Shown piece by piece: positions 9,484-18,081 of a stretch of DNA of 64,000 nt (its first letter is position 1; every line of letters begins with the position of its first letter). Source of the stretch: Methanobrevibacter sp. (GTDB lineage: Archaea; Methanobacteriota; Methanobacteria; Methanobacteriales; Methanobacteriaceae). The position numbers and the translations under genes are program-made. The stretch is from the NCBI GenBank assembly GCA_017434525.1, contig JAFRFD010000035.1, forward strand, positions 1 through 64,000, written 5' to 3'. Below the pieces are notes generated by a model, which saw only the letters and a list, made by a program, of their open reading frames with translations, did no database searches and was not told where the DNA came from.

Positions 9484-10038
9484 TTATTCACCTTTTTGTT
9501 GTGTTTTTACAATATATTCTTTAAAGTTATCATAACATTTTTTCTCATTTTCTAATAATCTGTTTTTTTTATCAATTAAATCTAAAAATTCACCATATTC
9601 TTTTTGTTTTTCAATTTCTGGAATATTAATTTTAATTTTTTTTAAATCTGAAAGTTTAATGATTTTTAGTGCTCCTCCTTCAAGAAAAGTATGTATTTTT
9701 TTGTGAAATATTTCACTTTCAAGTACATGGTAAATAAAAGAAGCATCATAGCCCTTTTTTAGCCTTATTATTGCAAAATACATTGGAATTATAAACCCTT
9801 CTTCATTTAACAAACTTACAGAATTTGGCTGTGAAAGAGAGATAATTATATCTCCTTTTTTTGAAAAATATTTTTGATTTATATCTGATGAGATGTTTTC
9901 ATAAGAATAATCTAAAATATTTTCTTTTTTAAATTTATTTTTGATAAGAGGATATTTCTGTGAGTCTTCATCCATGAATCTGGAAATTTGTACTCCTGAG
10001 AATATCTCAGCTATATCATCTAATTTTTTTATTAACAT
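9484..10038 (-). CDS. single-TRD HsdS-like protein (half-size specificity subunit)
   Basis: 184 residues, about half a normal HsdS. It has a single TRD pattern: LDDIAEIFSGVQISR at the N-terminus, then NIPEIEKQKEYGEFLDLID followed by a C-terminal helix. Half-size HsdS proteins can dimerise to recognise symmetric sites, as known for some engineered and natural systems. The gene abuts hsdM (next base) and starts one base after the upstream gene's stop, with GAAGGT upstream, so it is a normal part of the operon and does not look like debris. It lacks the QQIF-type central block of the other HsdS copies, so it is unlikely to exchange with them. It could add a third specificity or act as a modulator. 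Confidence 0.75.
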   Translation of the reverse strand: MLIKKLDDIAEIFSGVQISRFMDEDSQKYPLIKNKFKKENILDYSYENISSDINQKYFSKKGDIIISLSQPNSVSLLNEEGFIIPMYFAIIRLKKGYDASFIYHVLESEIFHKKIHTFLEGGALKIIKLSDLKKIKINIPEIEKQKEYGEFLDLIDKKNRLLENEKKCYDNFKEYIVKTQQKGE

Positions 10039-10689
10039 TTATACAAAACCTTCATCTATTAATTCACATTTATTTTGTGTAATTATATGAGTTTGACCGG
10101 ATCCTCCACAAATACGTGACCAGCTATCTACGTTTAATTCATATTCACCAGTTTCATTTTCATATAAATAATAATAAAATCCTCCATACATTCCTGGAAC
10201 AGGAAAACATTGCCTATGAAACCAGTCACATTTCTCTAAATCAAAGGTTACATGAGGCATTTCAACATCATATTCTTCAATTAAATGACCTGCCCTATGC
10301 ATAATCAGTTTATGGAATCTTTTTTCAATGCGTTTAAGTTCTTCAGATTGATTTAATACCCCATCGTTTTCAATATATTCATCAAAATATTGTCTATTTA
10401 ATATTCTTTCAAATTGAGGATAACATTCCACCCATTCATTTAACAAATCAATTAAATCTTCTGGATAATCAGAAAATAAAACTAAATCCTGTGAATTTAT
10501 CCATTCATCTATGGTTTCGAATTCCTTTTTGAAATAATCACTATTTTCTTTATTATATTCAAAATATTCCTCAATTTTATCATATGAAATATATTTGATT
10601 ATGCATTTTGGAATAATATCTGCCAGCTCAAGTATTTCATCTTGATGTGATTTTATGAATTTTACATTAACAATATCTATCATATTCAT
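10039..10689 (-). CDS. unknown protein at the head of the hsdM operon
   Basis: 216 residues, no family recognised. The N-terminal half is acidic and helical; the C-terminal half is aromatic and glycine-rich (FPVPGMYGGFYYYLYENET, then SRICGGSGQTHII), suggesting a small mixed alpha/beta domain. The ATG at 10689 follows TTAGGTAATTG. A TATA-like GTTTATATATTAAG lies about 85 bases upstream on this strand, so the operon may start here, separate from hsdR. Its tight coupling to the half-size HsdS (stop and start one base apart) suggests the two work together, perhaps as an accessory or control protein of the type I system. That is inference from position only. Confidence 0.6.
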   Translation of the reverse strand: MNMIDIVNVKFIKSHQDEILELADIIPKCIIKYISYDKIEEYFEYNKENSDYFKKEFETIDEWINSQDLVLFSDYPEDLIDLLNEWVECYPQFERILNRQYFDEYIENDGVLNQSEELKRIEKRFHKLIMHRAGHLIEEYDVEMPHVTFDLEKCDWFHRQCFPVPGMYGGFYYYLYENETGEYELNVDSWSRICGGSGQTHIITQNKCELIDEGFV

Positions 10690-10824
10690 CAATTACCTAA
10701 CTTATTCATTTGAGAATAACTTGCAAGTTTTGTAATTAATCACTAATGACAAATAATAATTTTGATATCTTAATATATAAACCTTTCGAATTTTAATGTA
10801 ATTAACAATTAATGACAACAAATT

Positions 10825-13551
10825 TCAATAATCAAATCTTTCAAATAAATCAATAATTTTAAATTTAACTGTATTTACCTTTGCTTTTCTTTCTTTAAAT
10901 TTATATTTTTCAATAAATGCCTGTTTAACTAAATCATCATCAATTTTTCCTGAAAATTCAAAAATTTCAAAGATTTGACGAGCCTTATCTTCATCCAAAT
11001 GCTCTTCATCAACAATCTCACACATTGCCTCTTTTCTCTCATGTCTCATAAAGTCATCGAATTCCTCACTGACATTTGTAACTTTACTGTCAATATTTCC
11101 AAGCCTTTCATTGATGAATTTCTCAATTAAATCAATTTTACTGCGTAAATTCTCATGTTCCTTCATGAGACTAATAATACGTTTTTTGTCATGCTCATAG
11201 CTACTGCTATTTTTATCTAAATCAGCCAAAAGATTTAAAATATAATCAACATTGATTTGATCATTTCTTAAAAGCTCTAATTCAAAGTCAATATCCCGTA
11301 TAACAGATTCTCCACCATCATCATCTTTAGTTTTGAATTCTGAATAGATATCTAAATAAGCACTTTTAAAATCATTGAACTCCTGTTCTTCAATATTTAT
11401 ATCTTTCCAATCGAATTCTGTGAAAATATCCAACTTATTCTTGTTACGAATCAAATCTCTGAATATTAAAACAAAATTTTCCTTATCTTTTTCACTTTGA
11501 AGTTCTAATGCATCTGTAGCAGTTTTAACTAATTTATATAACCTTTTTAAATCTTCATTGAACCATTTAACAAATGTTTCATAAGGAGGTAAAATTATAT
11601 CTTCAATTGCATCAGGATCTGAAAATAACGCAATGGCATCATCAACATTTTCTTTTAAAGGAGTGAAACAAACAATATTCCCTTGTGATTTACGTTTATT
11701 AAAAATTCTATTTGTTCTAGAAAATGCCTGAAGCAATCCATGATACTGTAAATTTTTATCAACATACAAAGTATTTAATAATTTACTATCAAAACCTGTT
11801 AAAAACATGTCAACAACCAATAATAAATCAATTTCACGATTTTTCATTCTTTTAGAAACATCTGCATGATATTGTTTAAAATCATCACTTGTAAAATTAG
11901 TTTCGAACATTTCATTATAATCTTGCATGTATTTATCTAATAAATCTTGAGAATGTTCACTTTCACTTAAATCCTCATTAGCTTTAAATGTGAATATAGT
12001 GGCAATTTTTAAATCATGTTCTTTTTTCTTGAATAACCTATAATACTTATGAATTACTCCTCCTCTTGAAACCGTAAACATTGCATTAAATTCACGATTA
12101 CGTGTTTTCCTATCATAACTTTCGATAACATAATCAACTACTTGATTTAAATAATAATCAGATTGTAAAAACTCTTTTTTATTAATCTTAGTTACTTCTT
12201 TATCATCTTTAGTAACTATTTTTGCACCACCAACATAATCAACAGAAAAACCTAAAACATTTTTATCAGCAATAGCATCCTTAATTACATATTCATGAAG
12301 TTTTTTTCCAAAAATATCTTTAGTTGTTCTTGTACCATCGGAATTAAGAGCAAAAATTGGTGTCCCTGTAAAACCAAAAGATAATGCATTAGTAAAAAAT
12401 TCAGTAATGGACTGATGCATTTCACCAAATTGACTTCTGTGACATTCATCAAAAATTAGAATAATGTTTTTATCTTTAATACGCTGAAGTTTAGCTTTAT
12501 CACCAGCAGTCTTAACAGCTTTTGATAATTTCTGAATAGTGGTTGTAATCAATTTACCTTTTCCATCAGTGGTTAAATTTTTAATTAAAACACCAGTATG
12601 TTTTGTTGTGTTAACACAACCATCACAGAAACTGTTGAATTCTTTATTGGTTTGTAAATCCAAATCTCTTCTGTCAACAATGAAAATAACCTTGTATATC
12701 GATTCATCCTCTGCAAGCAATTGACTCACTTTATATGAGGTTAATGTCTTACCAGAACCTGTTGTGTGCCAAACATAACCATTTTGTTTAATATCCAATG
12801 CTTGATGCAATACAGCTTCAACAGCATACTTCTGATAAGCCCTTAAAACCATTAATGTTTTAGATGATTCATTTAAAACCATATATTTTGAAATCATTTT
12901 TGCAAGATTGCACTTTTCTAAAAATGTATCAGCAAAATCATCTAGCGAACGGATATTATTATTTTCCTCATCTTTCCAGTAAAATGTAAATTCAAATTGA
13001 AGGTCTTTTTTCTGACCATTAGCAAAATATTTAGTGTTAATTCCATTACTAACAACAAATATCTGAATAAAATTAAAAAGTCCTTTATAAGAGTGAAGAG
13101 TATAACGTGTAATTTGGTCAAAAGCTTCTTTTAAAGGCATTCCCCTTCTTTTAAGTTCAATTTGAACTAAAGGTAAACCATTAATTAGTAAGGTTACATC
13201 ATATCTATTTTTATGCTTGCCTTCCATAGTTATTTGATTAGAAACCTGAAAAATATTTTTACACCAATCCTTTTCATTTAAAAACTTAATATAAAAAGGA
13301 TTATCTTTTCTATCAATGAAAAAATGATCTCTTAGTTTTTTTGCTTTATCAAAAATAGAACCCTGATCTAAAAACAATAATATTTTATTAAATTCATCAT
13401 CAGTTAAATGGCATTTATTTAACTTTTCAAGTTGAATTTTAAAATTAGAAATCAATTCATCTTCATTTTTAATTTTTACACGTTCATAACCATTTTGAGA
13501 TAATCTTTTAATTAAATTGTCTTCCAAAACTGCTTCACTTTGAGTTGACAT
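10825..13551 (-). CDS. hsdR: type I restriction endonuclease subunit HsdR
   Basis: About 908 residues. It has the HsdR N-terminal nuclease domain (D-V-T-L-L-I-N-G...QIELKRRG, the PD-(D/E)xK core), a superfamily 2 helicase/translocase with Walker A HTTGSGKT and FDECHRSQFGE as the DECH box, and a C-terminal helical region that joins the HsdM/HsdS core. It translocates DNA using ATP and cuts far from unmethylated sites. The ATG at 13551 follows GTGGGTAATTCTA and is chosen over an upstream in-frame start at 13587. It is on the same strand as hsdM, separated by about 135 bases that contain a probable promoter. Confidence 0.95.
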   Translation of the reverse strand: MSTQSEAVLEDNLIKRLSQNGYERVKIKNEDELISNFKIQLEKLNKCHLTDDEFNKILLFLDQGSIFDKAKKLRDHFFIDRKDNPFYIKFLNEKDWCKNIFQVSNQITMEGKHKNRYDVTLLINGLPLVQIELKRRGMPLKEAFDQITRYTLHSYKGLFNFIQIFVVSNGINTKYFANGQKKDLQFEFTFYWKDEENNNIRSLDDFADTFLEKCNLAKMISKYMVLNESSKTLMVLRAYQKYAVEAVLHQALDIKQNGYVWHTTGSGKTLTSYKVSQLLAEDESIYKVIFIVDRRDLDLQTNKEFNSFCDGCVNTTKHTGVLIKNLTTDGKGKLITTTIQKLSKAVKTAGDKAKLQRIKDKNIILIFDECHRSQFGEMHQSITEFFTNALSFGFTGTPIFALNSDGTRTTKDIFGKKLHEYVIKDAIADKNVLGFSVDYVGGAKIVTKDDKEVTKINKKEFLQSDYYLNQVVDYVIESYDRKTRNREFNAMFTVSRGGVIHKYYRLFKKKEHDLKIATIFTFKANEDLSESEHSQDLLDKYMQDYNEMFETNFTSDDFKQYHADVSKRMKNREIDLLLVVDMFLTGFDSKLLNTLYVDKNLQYHGLLQAFSRTNRIFNKRKSQGNIVCFTPLKENVDDAIALFSDPDAIEDIILPPYETFVKWFNEDLKRLYKLVKTATDALELQSEKDKENFVLIFRDLIRNKNKLDIFTEFDWKDINIEEQEFNDFKSAYLDIYSEFKTKDDDGGESVIRDIDFELELLRNDQINVDYILNLLADLDKNSSSYEHDKKRIISLMKEHENLRSKIDLIEKFINERLGNIDSKVTNVSEEFDDFMRHERKEAMCEIVDEEHLDEDKARQIFEIFEFSGKIDDDLVKQAFIEKYKFKERKAKVNTVKFKIIDLFERFDY

Positions 13552-13695
13552 TAGAATTACCCACTTAATTTTTAATAAAATATACACATCTTATTATTAA
13601 ATCAATATTTATCTATTTTCATTAATAACAATTTTGCAATTCACATTAGGAAAATTTTTTCAAACAAAAACTATTATTTCAATTCTACCATATTA

Positions 13696-14736
13696 TTAAA
13701 AATAGTTTAAAATATTATCTAACTGATTTCTAATTATACTAAATTCTTGATTTAAATCCAATGTCTTCACACTTATCTTATTTCCGCTCATCACATAATC
13801 ACTGTCAGGCTGAATTCTTTCATTAGTCATTGCATAAAGTAACATTCCACTAACTTCAAATCCTTTTCCTTGAACTTCAACTTCTTTATTTTTAACATAT
13901 GTAAATATTTGATACAAGTTTGAAGTGTGATGTATATTCTTTCCATAATTTTCAGAAGTATTATGTGCATAAAACTTAGTATCAATAATTAAAATCTTGT
14001 TTTCATATTCTAATGTAACATCTGTTTGCATTTTTGGAAGTAAAAAGTCAATTCCCTCATCAATTTGCCAATTAATTTGAGGAGCAGAAGCGGAAATTTC
14101 AGGATGTTCTTTTATAAAATAATTTAAAACAAATTTCTCATATAATCTATTCATTAACTGATTATCTGAAAATTCCATTAATTTAACTTCACCCGATTTT
14201 TCAGTATGAATTAAACCATTAATAATTAAATAACATATATTTATAAGCATTTTATAGCTTTGATTATTCCTATCAAAACGAATTTTCCAGTTAATCTTTT
14301 TAACATCTACAAAATCAACTTCTCTAAAATACATTAACAAATTTTTTAACTTCTTTTTTCTAATATTTGAGATATCTGATTTAATAAGCAAATACATTGT
14401 TGCTTTTAAAATCTGATTTAACTTACAATTGACAGAAAATTCATCATAACTACAGTTAAGTTGACCTTTAATAAATGATTGCTCATTAATAGATTCAGTG
14501 ATATTAATTTTACCTTTGATTGAGGAAGTTGTCTCAGAAAATTCAATATAATCTTTTACAAGACCTTGTTTGATTTGTTTTGCAACACCTATTGCAAGAA
14601 TTTCTGAAAGTAATTCCGAAATATTTTCAAAATTTTCTAATTCAATTTTTTTATAGCTTTTCTCGTTTAAAACTTTAAATGCATAAGAAAGCATGTAATA
14701 AATGTTTTTAATGTAAATTGTTTCAGAAGCTATCAT
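13696..14736 (-). CDS. mcrC: McrC-like subunit of a McrBC-type modification-dependent restriction system
   Basis: About 346 residues. The N-terminal portion has the McrC pattern IYIKNIYYMLSYAF, and the C-terminal part has the nuclease core: TDVTLEYENKILIIDTKFY matches the D...(D/E)xK motif of McrC. McrC provides the cleavage activity and stimulates the McrB GTPase. The ATG at 14736 overlaps the end of mcrB by 14 bases, so the two are translated together. A GTG at 14745 is an alternative start. Confidence 0.88.
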   Translation of the reverse strand: MIASETIYIKNIYYMLSYAFKVLNEKSYKKIELENFENISELLSEILAIGVAKQIKQGLVKDYIEFSETTSSIKGKINITESINEQSFIKGQLNCSYDEFSVNCKLNQILKATMYLLIKSDISNIRKKKLKNLLMYFREVDFVDVKKINWKIRFDRNNQSYKMLINICYLIINGLIHTEKSGEVKLMEFSDNQLMNRLYEKFVLNYFIKEHPEISASAPQINWQIDEGIDFLLPKMQTDVTLEYENKILIIDTKFYAHNTSENYGKNIHHTSNLYQIFTYVKNKEVEVQGKGFEVSGMLLYAMTNERIQPDSDYVMSGNKISVKTLDLNQEFSIIRNQLDNILNYF

Positions 14737-17323
14737 AAATAACACTTCTTAATTGACTTGACCAAAATTCAACTTTATCTATTTCATCAAACCAATATTC
14801 CTTTAAAAGAGGAATTAATTCATATTCTACAACATAAATTAATTTTTCCTCAACATCTTCTTTAAAATTACATAAATAACTGTGACCAATTCTAAAACCT
14901 TCTCCTAATGAATCGTCATTGTTTATTTCATTGTTTAATTCACCAATAACCTGAATTACATTATCAAATATATCATTAGAAAGTTCATTTTGATAATTTT
15001 TAAAACCCTCTGAATTAAAACCAGGTTTTAAATTGAAGAATGCGAATCTACGTCTAAGTGCATAATCAATCATTGCAAGAGACCTATCTGCAGTATTCAT
15101 CAAACCAATAATGTAAACATTTTTAGGAATGAAAAATAATTCATCAGAGTATAATAACTGAATTTTATTTTTTTCACCACGTTTATCTGATTCTATAAGC
15201 ATGAATAGTTCACCAAATATTTTAGATATATTGCCTCTGTTAATTTCATCAATTATGAAAAAATAGTCATTTTCAGAGTCTTCTTCTGCTTTTTTACAGA
15301 ATTTATAAAATGAACCATGTTTTAACTTAAAACCATTTTCATAAGGTCTATAACCCATTACAAAGTCTTCATAAGAATAACTTTGGTGAAATTGAACCAT
15401 CATAACTCTTTCAATATCTTTTACACCCATTATTGAATATGCAAGCCTTTTAGCCATAAACGTTTTTCCAACACCTGGAGCTCCCTCAACAATCAGGTTT
15501 TTCTTATTTTTCAACAGATTTATTAAATTATAATAATCCTCTTGATCTATGTATACTTCATCAAGGAATTTTTCAACACCATAATCTGGATATATTGGAA
15601 TATCTTCCACATCCCCATCTTCAATAAATAATTCTTTAATATTATCAACCATCTCTTGATATAATGTTATATCAGTTAATGTTTTCATAGGTAATTTCCC
15701 ATGTTCATAAGTCCAATTTCCCCTATGAGTCCAATTAACTTTTCTAATTTTATGATAATTCTTATTAGTATTATATTCATAGCCTGATTGGATTATTCCT
15801 CTTCCAATAATTTCTCCCATACCTTTTTTAGCAAATACTACATCTCCAATTTGCATATCTTTTAAAAATTGCCAGCAAGCATTTACATCATTTTTATGAG
15901 AAGCATTATCATCATACATTTCTTGAAATTTGAGTTTTATCTCTTCTTTAGTATCATATTGAATTAAATCACCAGTACCATCAAATCCAATGCCCATTTC
16001 ATTATTATTATAAAATTCATCCCATAAATATGCATTTTGTCCAGGAGAAATCAACCAATAATGAATTTGTCTGACATCACCATCACCCATTCCTCCTTCA
16101 GGGTCATTACCCTCTGTTTTTGTAATATATGCCCCATGAGATAATTCTGGAAAATTAGAATATTTACTAGAATTATTAATTGCACGTTTACACTCTTTAC
16201 AAATATGTAAATAATCTTCCCCTTTAGGAGGTGCTTTTAAAGACTTAATTTCATTTCTAAATTCTTCAGAAAAAATTTCATCATTAGTTAAAATATTTCT
16301 ATTATTTTGATCCAGATTAATAAAAGTAAATGGCCTAATCCAATTTAAACCCATAGTAATATTCCATTTAATACCTTGTTGATTTAATACTATGTCAAAT
16401 ACATTTACAAATTCATCATGAAGATTATCTGAGTAATTTAATGCAATTTCATAAAGTTTCCATAAATTATCCAAATCATTTTTTCCACGAGAATCTGAAA
16501 AGAAATAAAATGTTGCTTTAAGATTATTAACTAAAGAAATGCCATGAAATGTGTTAGGTGCATCATTTTCTATTAAAAACTCTTTTTTAATTTGATTAAT
16601 AATTTTAATACGATTTTCAGTAGAAATTTGTTTGTTGAAAAGAGCAAATACCGTAAATGGATCAATGTCCTTTGGAATAACATCATTACCTTCACTATTC
16701 CTTTCTAAAGTTGGCAACACCATACCTAAATCCTTAAAAACATTTTCAATTTTATTAATAAGTTCACTACGATTATTTTTAAAGTCCAATAATCTATCAG
16801 CAAATTCCATATAAAAATCTGTCCATTCTATTTTATCATAATCCATTTTTGTTATTAATTCATTTTTAGCAGCATTATTTAAATTAAAAATAGTCATTAC
16901 AGATTTTAAAGGTTTTAAAGAAGTTCCAGATAAATCATCACGATTAGTCTCACCTAACCAATCAACATTTCTAAAATGATGATAAAATTCTATAGGTTGA
17001 TTATATTTTTCTGCTAATTTTTCACTATAATAATAATCAGATGTGATTTTACCAATTAAATAATTACGTGTATGGGGATTATATGATATTACCCAATCAT
17101 CTATTTCAAAATCACAAGCAAAACGTGTGACTTGACCTGAATTTAAACCTAATCTAGTTTTTGAAAAATTAGAATACTTTTTAGCCATAATTTGTTTAAT
17201 TTCATTGGAATTTTTTCCAGATAAATCACCAATTTCCCAACCAATAGCCACAACACCTAATTTCTTAAAATCATCAATTAAAAATGCATTTTCACCTGCA
17301 CGAACCATCCACATATTTGCCAT
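14723..17323 (-). CDS. mcrB: McrB-like GTPase/AAA+ protein with two EVE-like recognition domains
   Basis: 866 residues. Residues ~1-110 (MWMVRAGENAFLIDDF...GVVAIGW) and ~420-570 (YWLISPGQNAYLWDEF...GIGFDG) look like two EVE/PUA-like domains; such domains in McrB relatives read modified bases. Between them is a domain with DPFTVFALFNKQI, common in AAA proteins of this family. The motor follows: Walker A GAPGVGKT, Walker B FFIIDEINRGN, and the McrB-type GLMNTADRSL. It is longer than E. coli McrB because of the duplicated recognition domain. It forms an operon with mcrC and is divergent from the ASCH gene at 17385. Confidence 0.85.
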   Translation of the reverse strand: MANMWMVRAGENAFLIDDFKKLGVVAIGWEIGDLSGKNSNEIKQIMAKKYSNFSKTRLGLNSGQVTRFACDFEIDDWVISYNPHTRNYLIGKITSDYYYSEKLAEKYNQPIEFYHHFRNVDWLGETNRDDLSGTSLKPLKSVMTIFNLNNAAKNELITKMDYDKIEWTDFYMEFADRLLDFKNNRSELINKIENVFKDLGMVLPTLERNSEGNDVIPKDIDPFTVFALFNKQISTENRIKIINQIKKEFLIENDAPNTFHGISLVNNLKATFYFFSDSRGKNDLDNLWKLYEIALNYSDNLHDEFVNVFDIVLNQQGIKWNITMGLNWIRPFTFINLDQNNRNILTNDEIFSEEFRNEIKSLKAPPKGEDYLHICKECKRAINNSSKYSNFPELSHGAYITKTEGNDPEGGMGDGDVRQIHYWLISPGQNAYLWDEFYNNNEMGIGFDGTGDLIQYDTKEEIKLKFQEMYDDNASHKNDVNACWQFLKDMQIGDVVFAKKGMGEIIGRGIIQSGYEYNTNKNYHKIRKVNWTHRGNWTYEHGKLPMKTLTDITLYQEMVDNIKELFIEDGDVEDIPIYPDYGVEKFLDEVYIDQEDYYNLINLLKNKKNLIVEGAPGVGKTFMAKRLAYSIMGVKDIERVMMVQFHQSYSYEDFVMGYRPYENGFKLKHGSFYKFCKKAEEDSENDYFFIIDEINRGNISKIFGELFMLIESDKRGEKNKIQLLYSDELFFIPKNVYIIGLMNTADRSLAMIDYALRRRFAFFNLKPGFNSEGFKNYQNELSNDIFDNVIQVIGELNNEINNDDSLGEGFRIGHSYLCNFKEDVEEKLIYVVEYELIPLLKEYWFDEIDKVEFWSSQLRSVIYDSF

Positions 17324-17384
17324 CTTAACACTACCCTATTTTATATACCTAAGTTTATAACACAATGAATATATAAATTACTCC

Positions 17385-17753
17385 ATGAATCTAATAATCT
17401 CAATCAAACCTCAATTTGTTCAAAAAATCATTTCAGGTGAGAAAAAATACGAATTCAGACGCAGAATATACAAGCAGGAAGTGGATAAAATCTACATCTA
17501 CCAAACATTACCTGATGCAAAAATAGTTGCATATTTTACTCCAGGCAAAATAGTTAAAGACACTCCTCAAAACTTATGGAAAAACTTTAAAGAGGTTTCA
17601 GGAACAACAGAAGAACATCTGCTTAACTATCTGCACGATAAAGATGAAGCCTATGCAATTGAAATAACAAATTTGAAAATATTTGAGGAACCATTCATTC
17701 CAAAAGGCATCCTGGCTCCACAGTCCTACAAATACATTGATTATGATTTATAA
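17385..17753 (+). CDS. ASCH/PUA-like domain protein
   Basis: 122 residues forming one ASCH-like domain: SIKPQFVQKIISGEKKYEFR at the N-terminus, then a YIYQTLPDAKIVAYF strand. ASCH domains are RNA- or modified-nucleotide-binding folds related to PUA and EVE; this short family is often annotated as a predicted transcriptional regulator. No Shine-Dalgarno is visible before the ATG, but a TATA-like GTTTATAAC lies near 17352, so a leaderless transcript is plausible. It is divergent from mcrBC. A role with the modification-dependent restriction system is possible but unproved. Confidence 0.75.
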   Translation: MNLIISIKPQFVQKIISGEKKYEFRRRIYKQEVDKIYIYQTLPDAKIVAYFTPGKIVKDTPQNLWKNFKEVSGTTEEHLLNYLHDKDEAYAIEITNLKIFEEPFIPKGILAPQSYKYIDYDL

Positions 17754-17775
17754 TAATATTCCACTTCTTAAAGAA

Positions 17776-17949
17776 TCAGTTTGTTACTTCTTTAAACTTA
17801 TCAAATATTTTTACCATAGTATAAGTATCAAGTTTACAATATTCCAGTAAACTTTGCCTTATTTTTTCTTGTTCTTCACGAAATTTATCTTTTAGACTTA
17901 AAAATGCCTGTGATGCTTCACCATCATTATGTATTAAATCTAAATTCAT
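17776..17949 (-). pseudogene. remnant resembling the C-terminus of a DUF2779 protein
   Basis: A 57-codon frame contains NDGEASQAFLSL and LLEYCKLDTYTMVKIFDKF. The second motif closely resembles the conserved end of DUF2779 proteins, whose C-terminus looks like an exonuclease-type fold (LEYC..DT..MV). The hundreds of residues expected before it are absent; upstream DNA to 18060 is AT-rich with no continuation. It appears to be the tail of a deleted gene, marking a past rearrangement at the edge of the defence island. Confidence 0.5.
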
Positions 17950-18081
17950 ATTACAAAAGGTTTTTTATCAATTCATTTAACTCATGATATTTTTCTAGGA
18001 ATAAATTAATTTTTAAATTGAAAATTCAATCATATTTATAACACATCTTTAAAATAATATAAATATAGTTAGGGTGATTTT

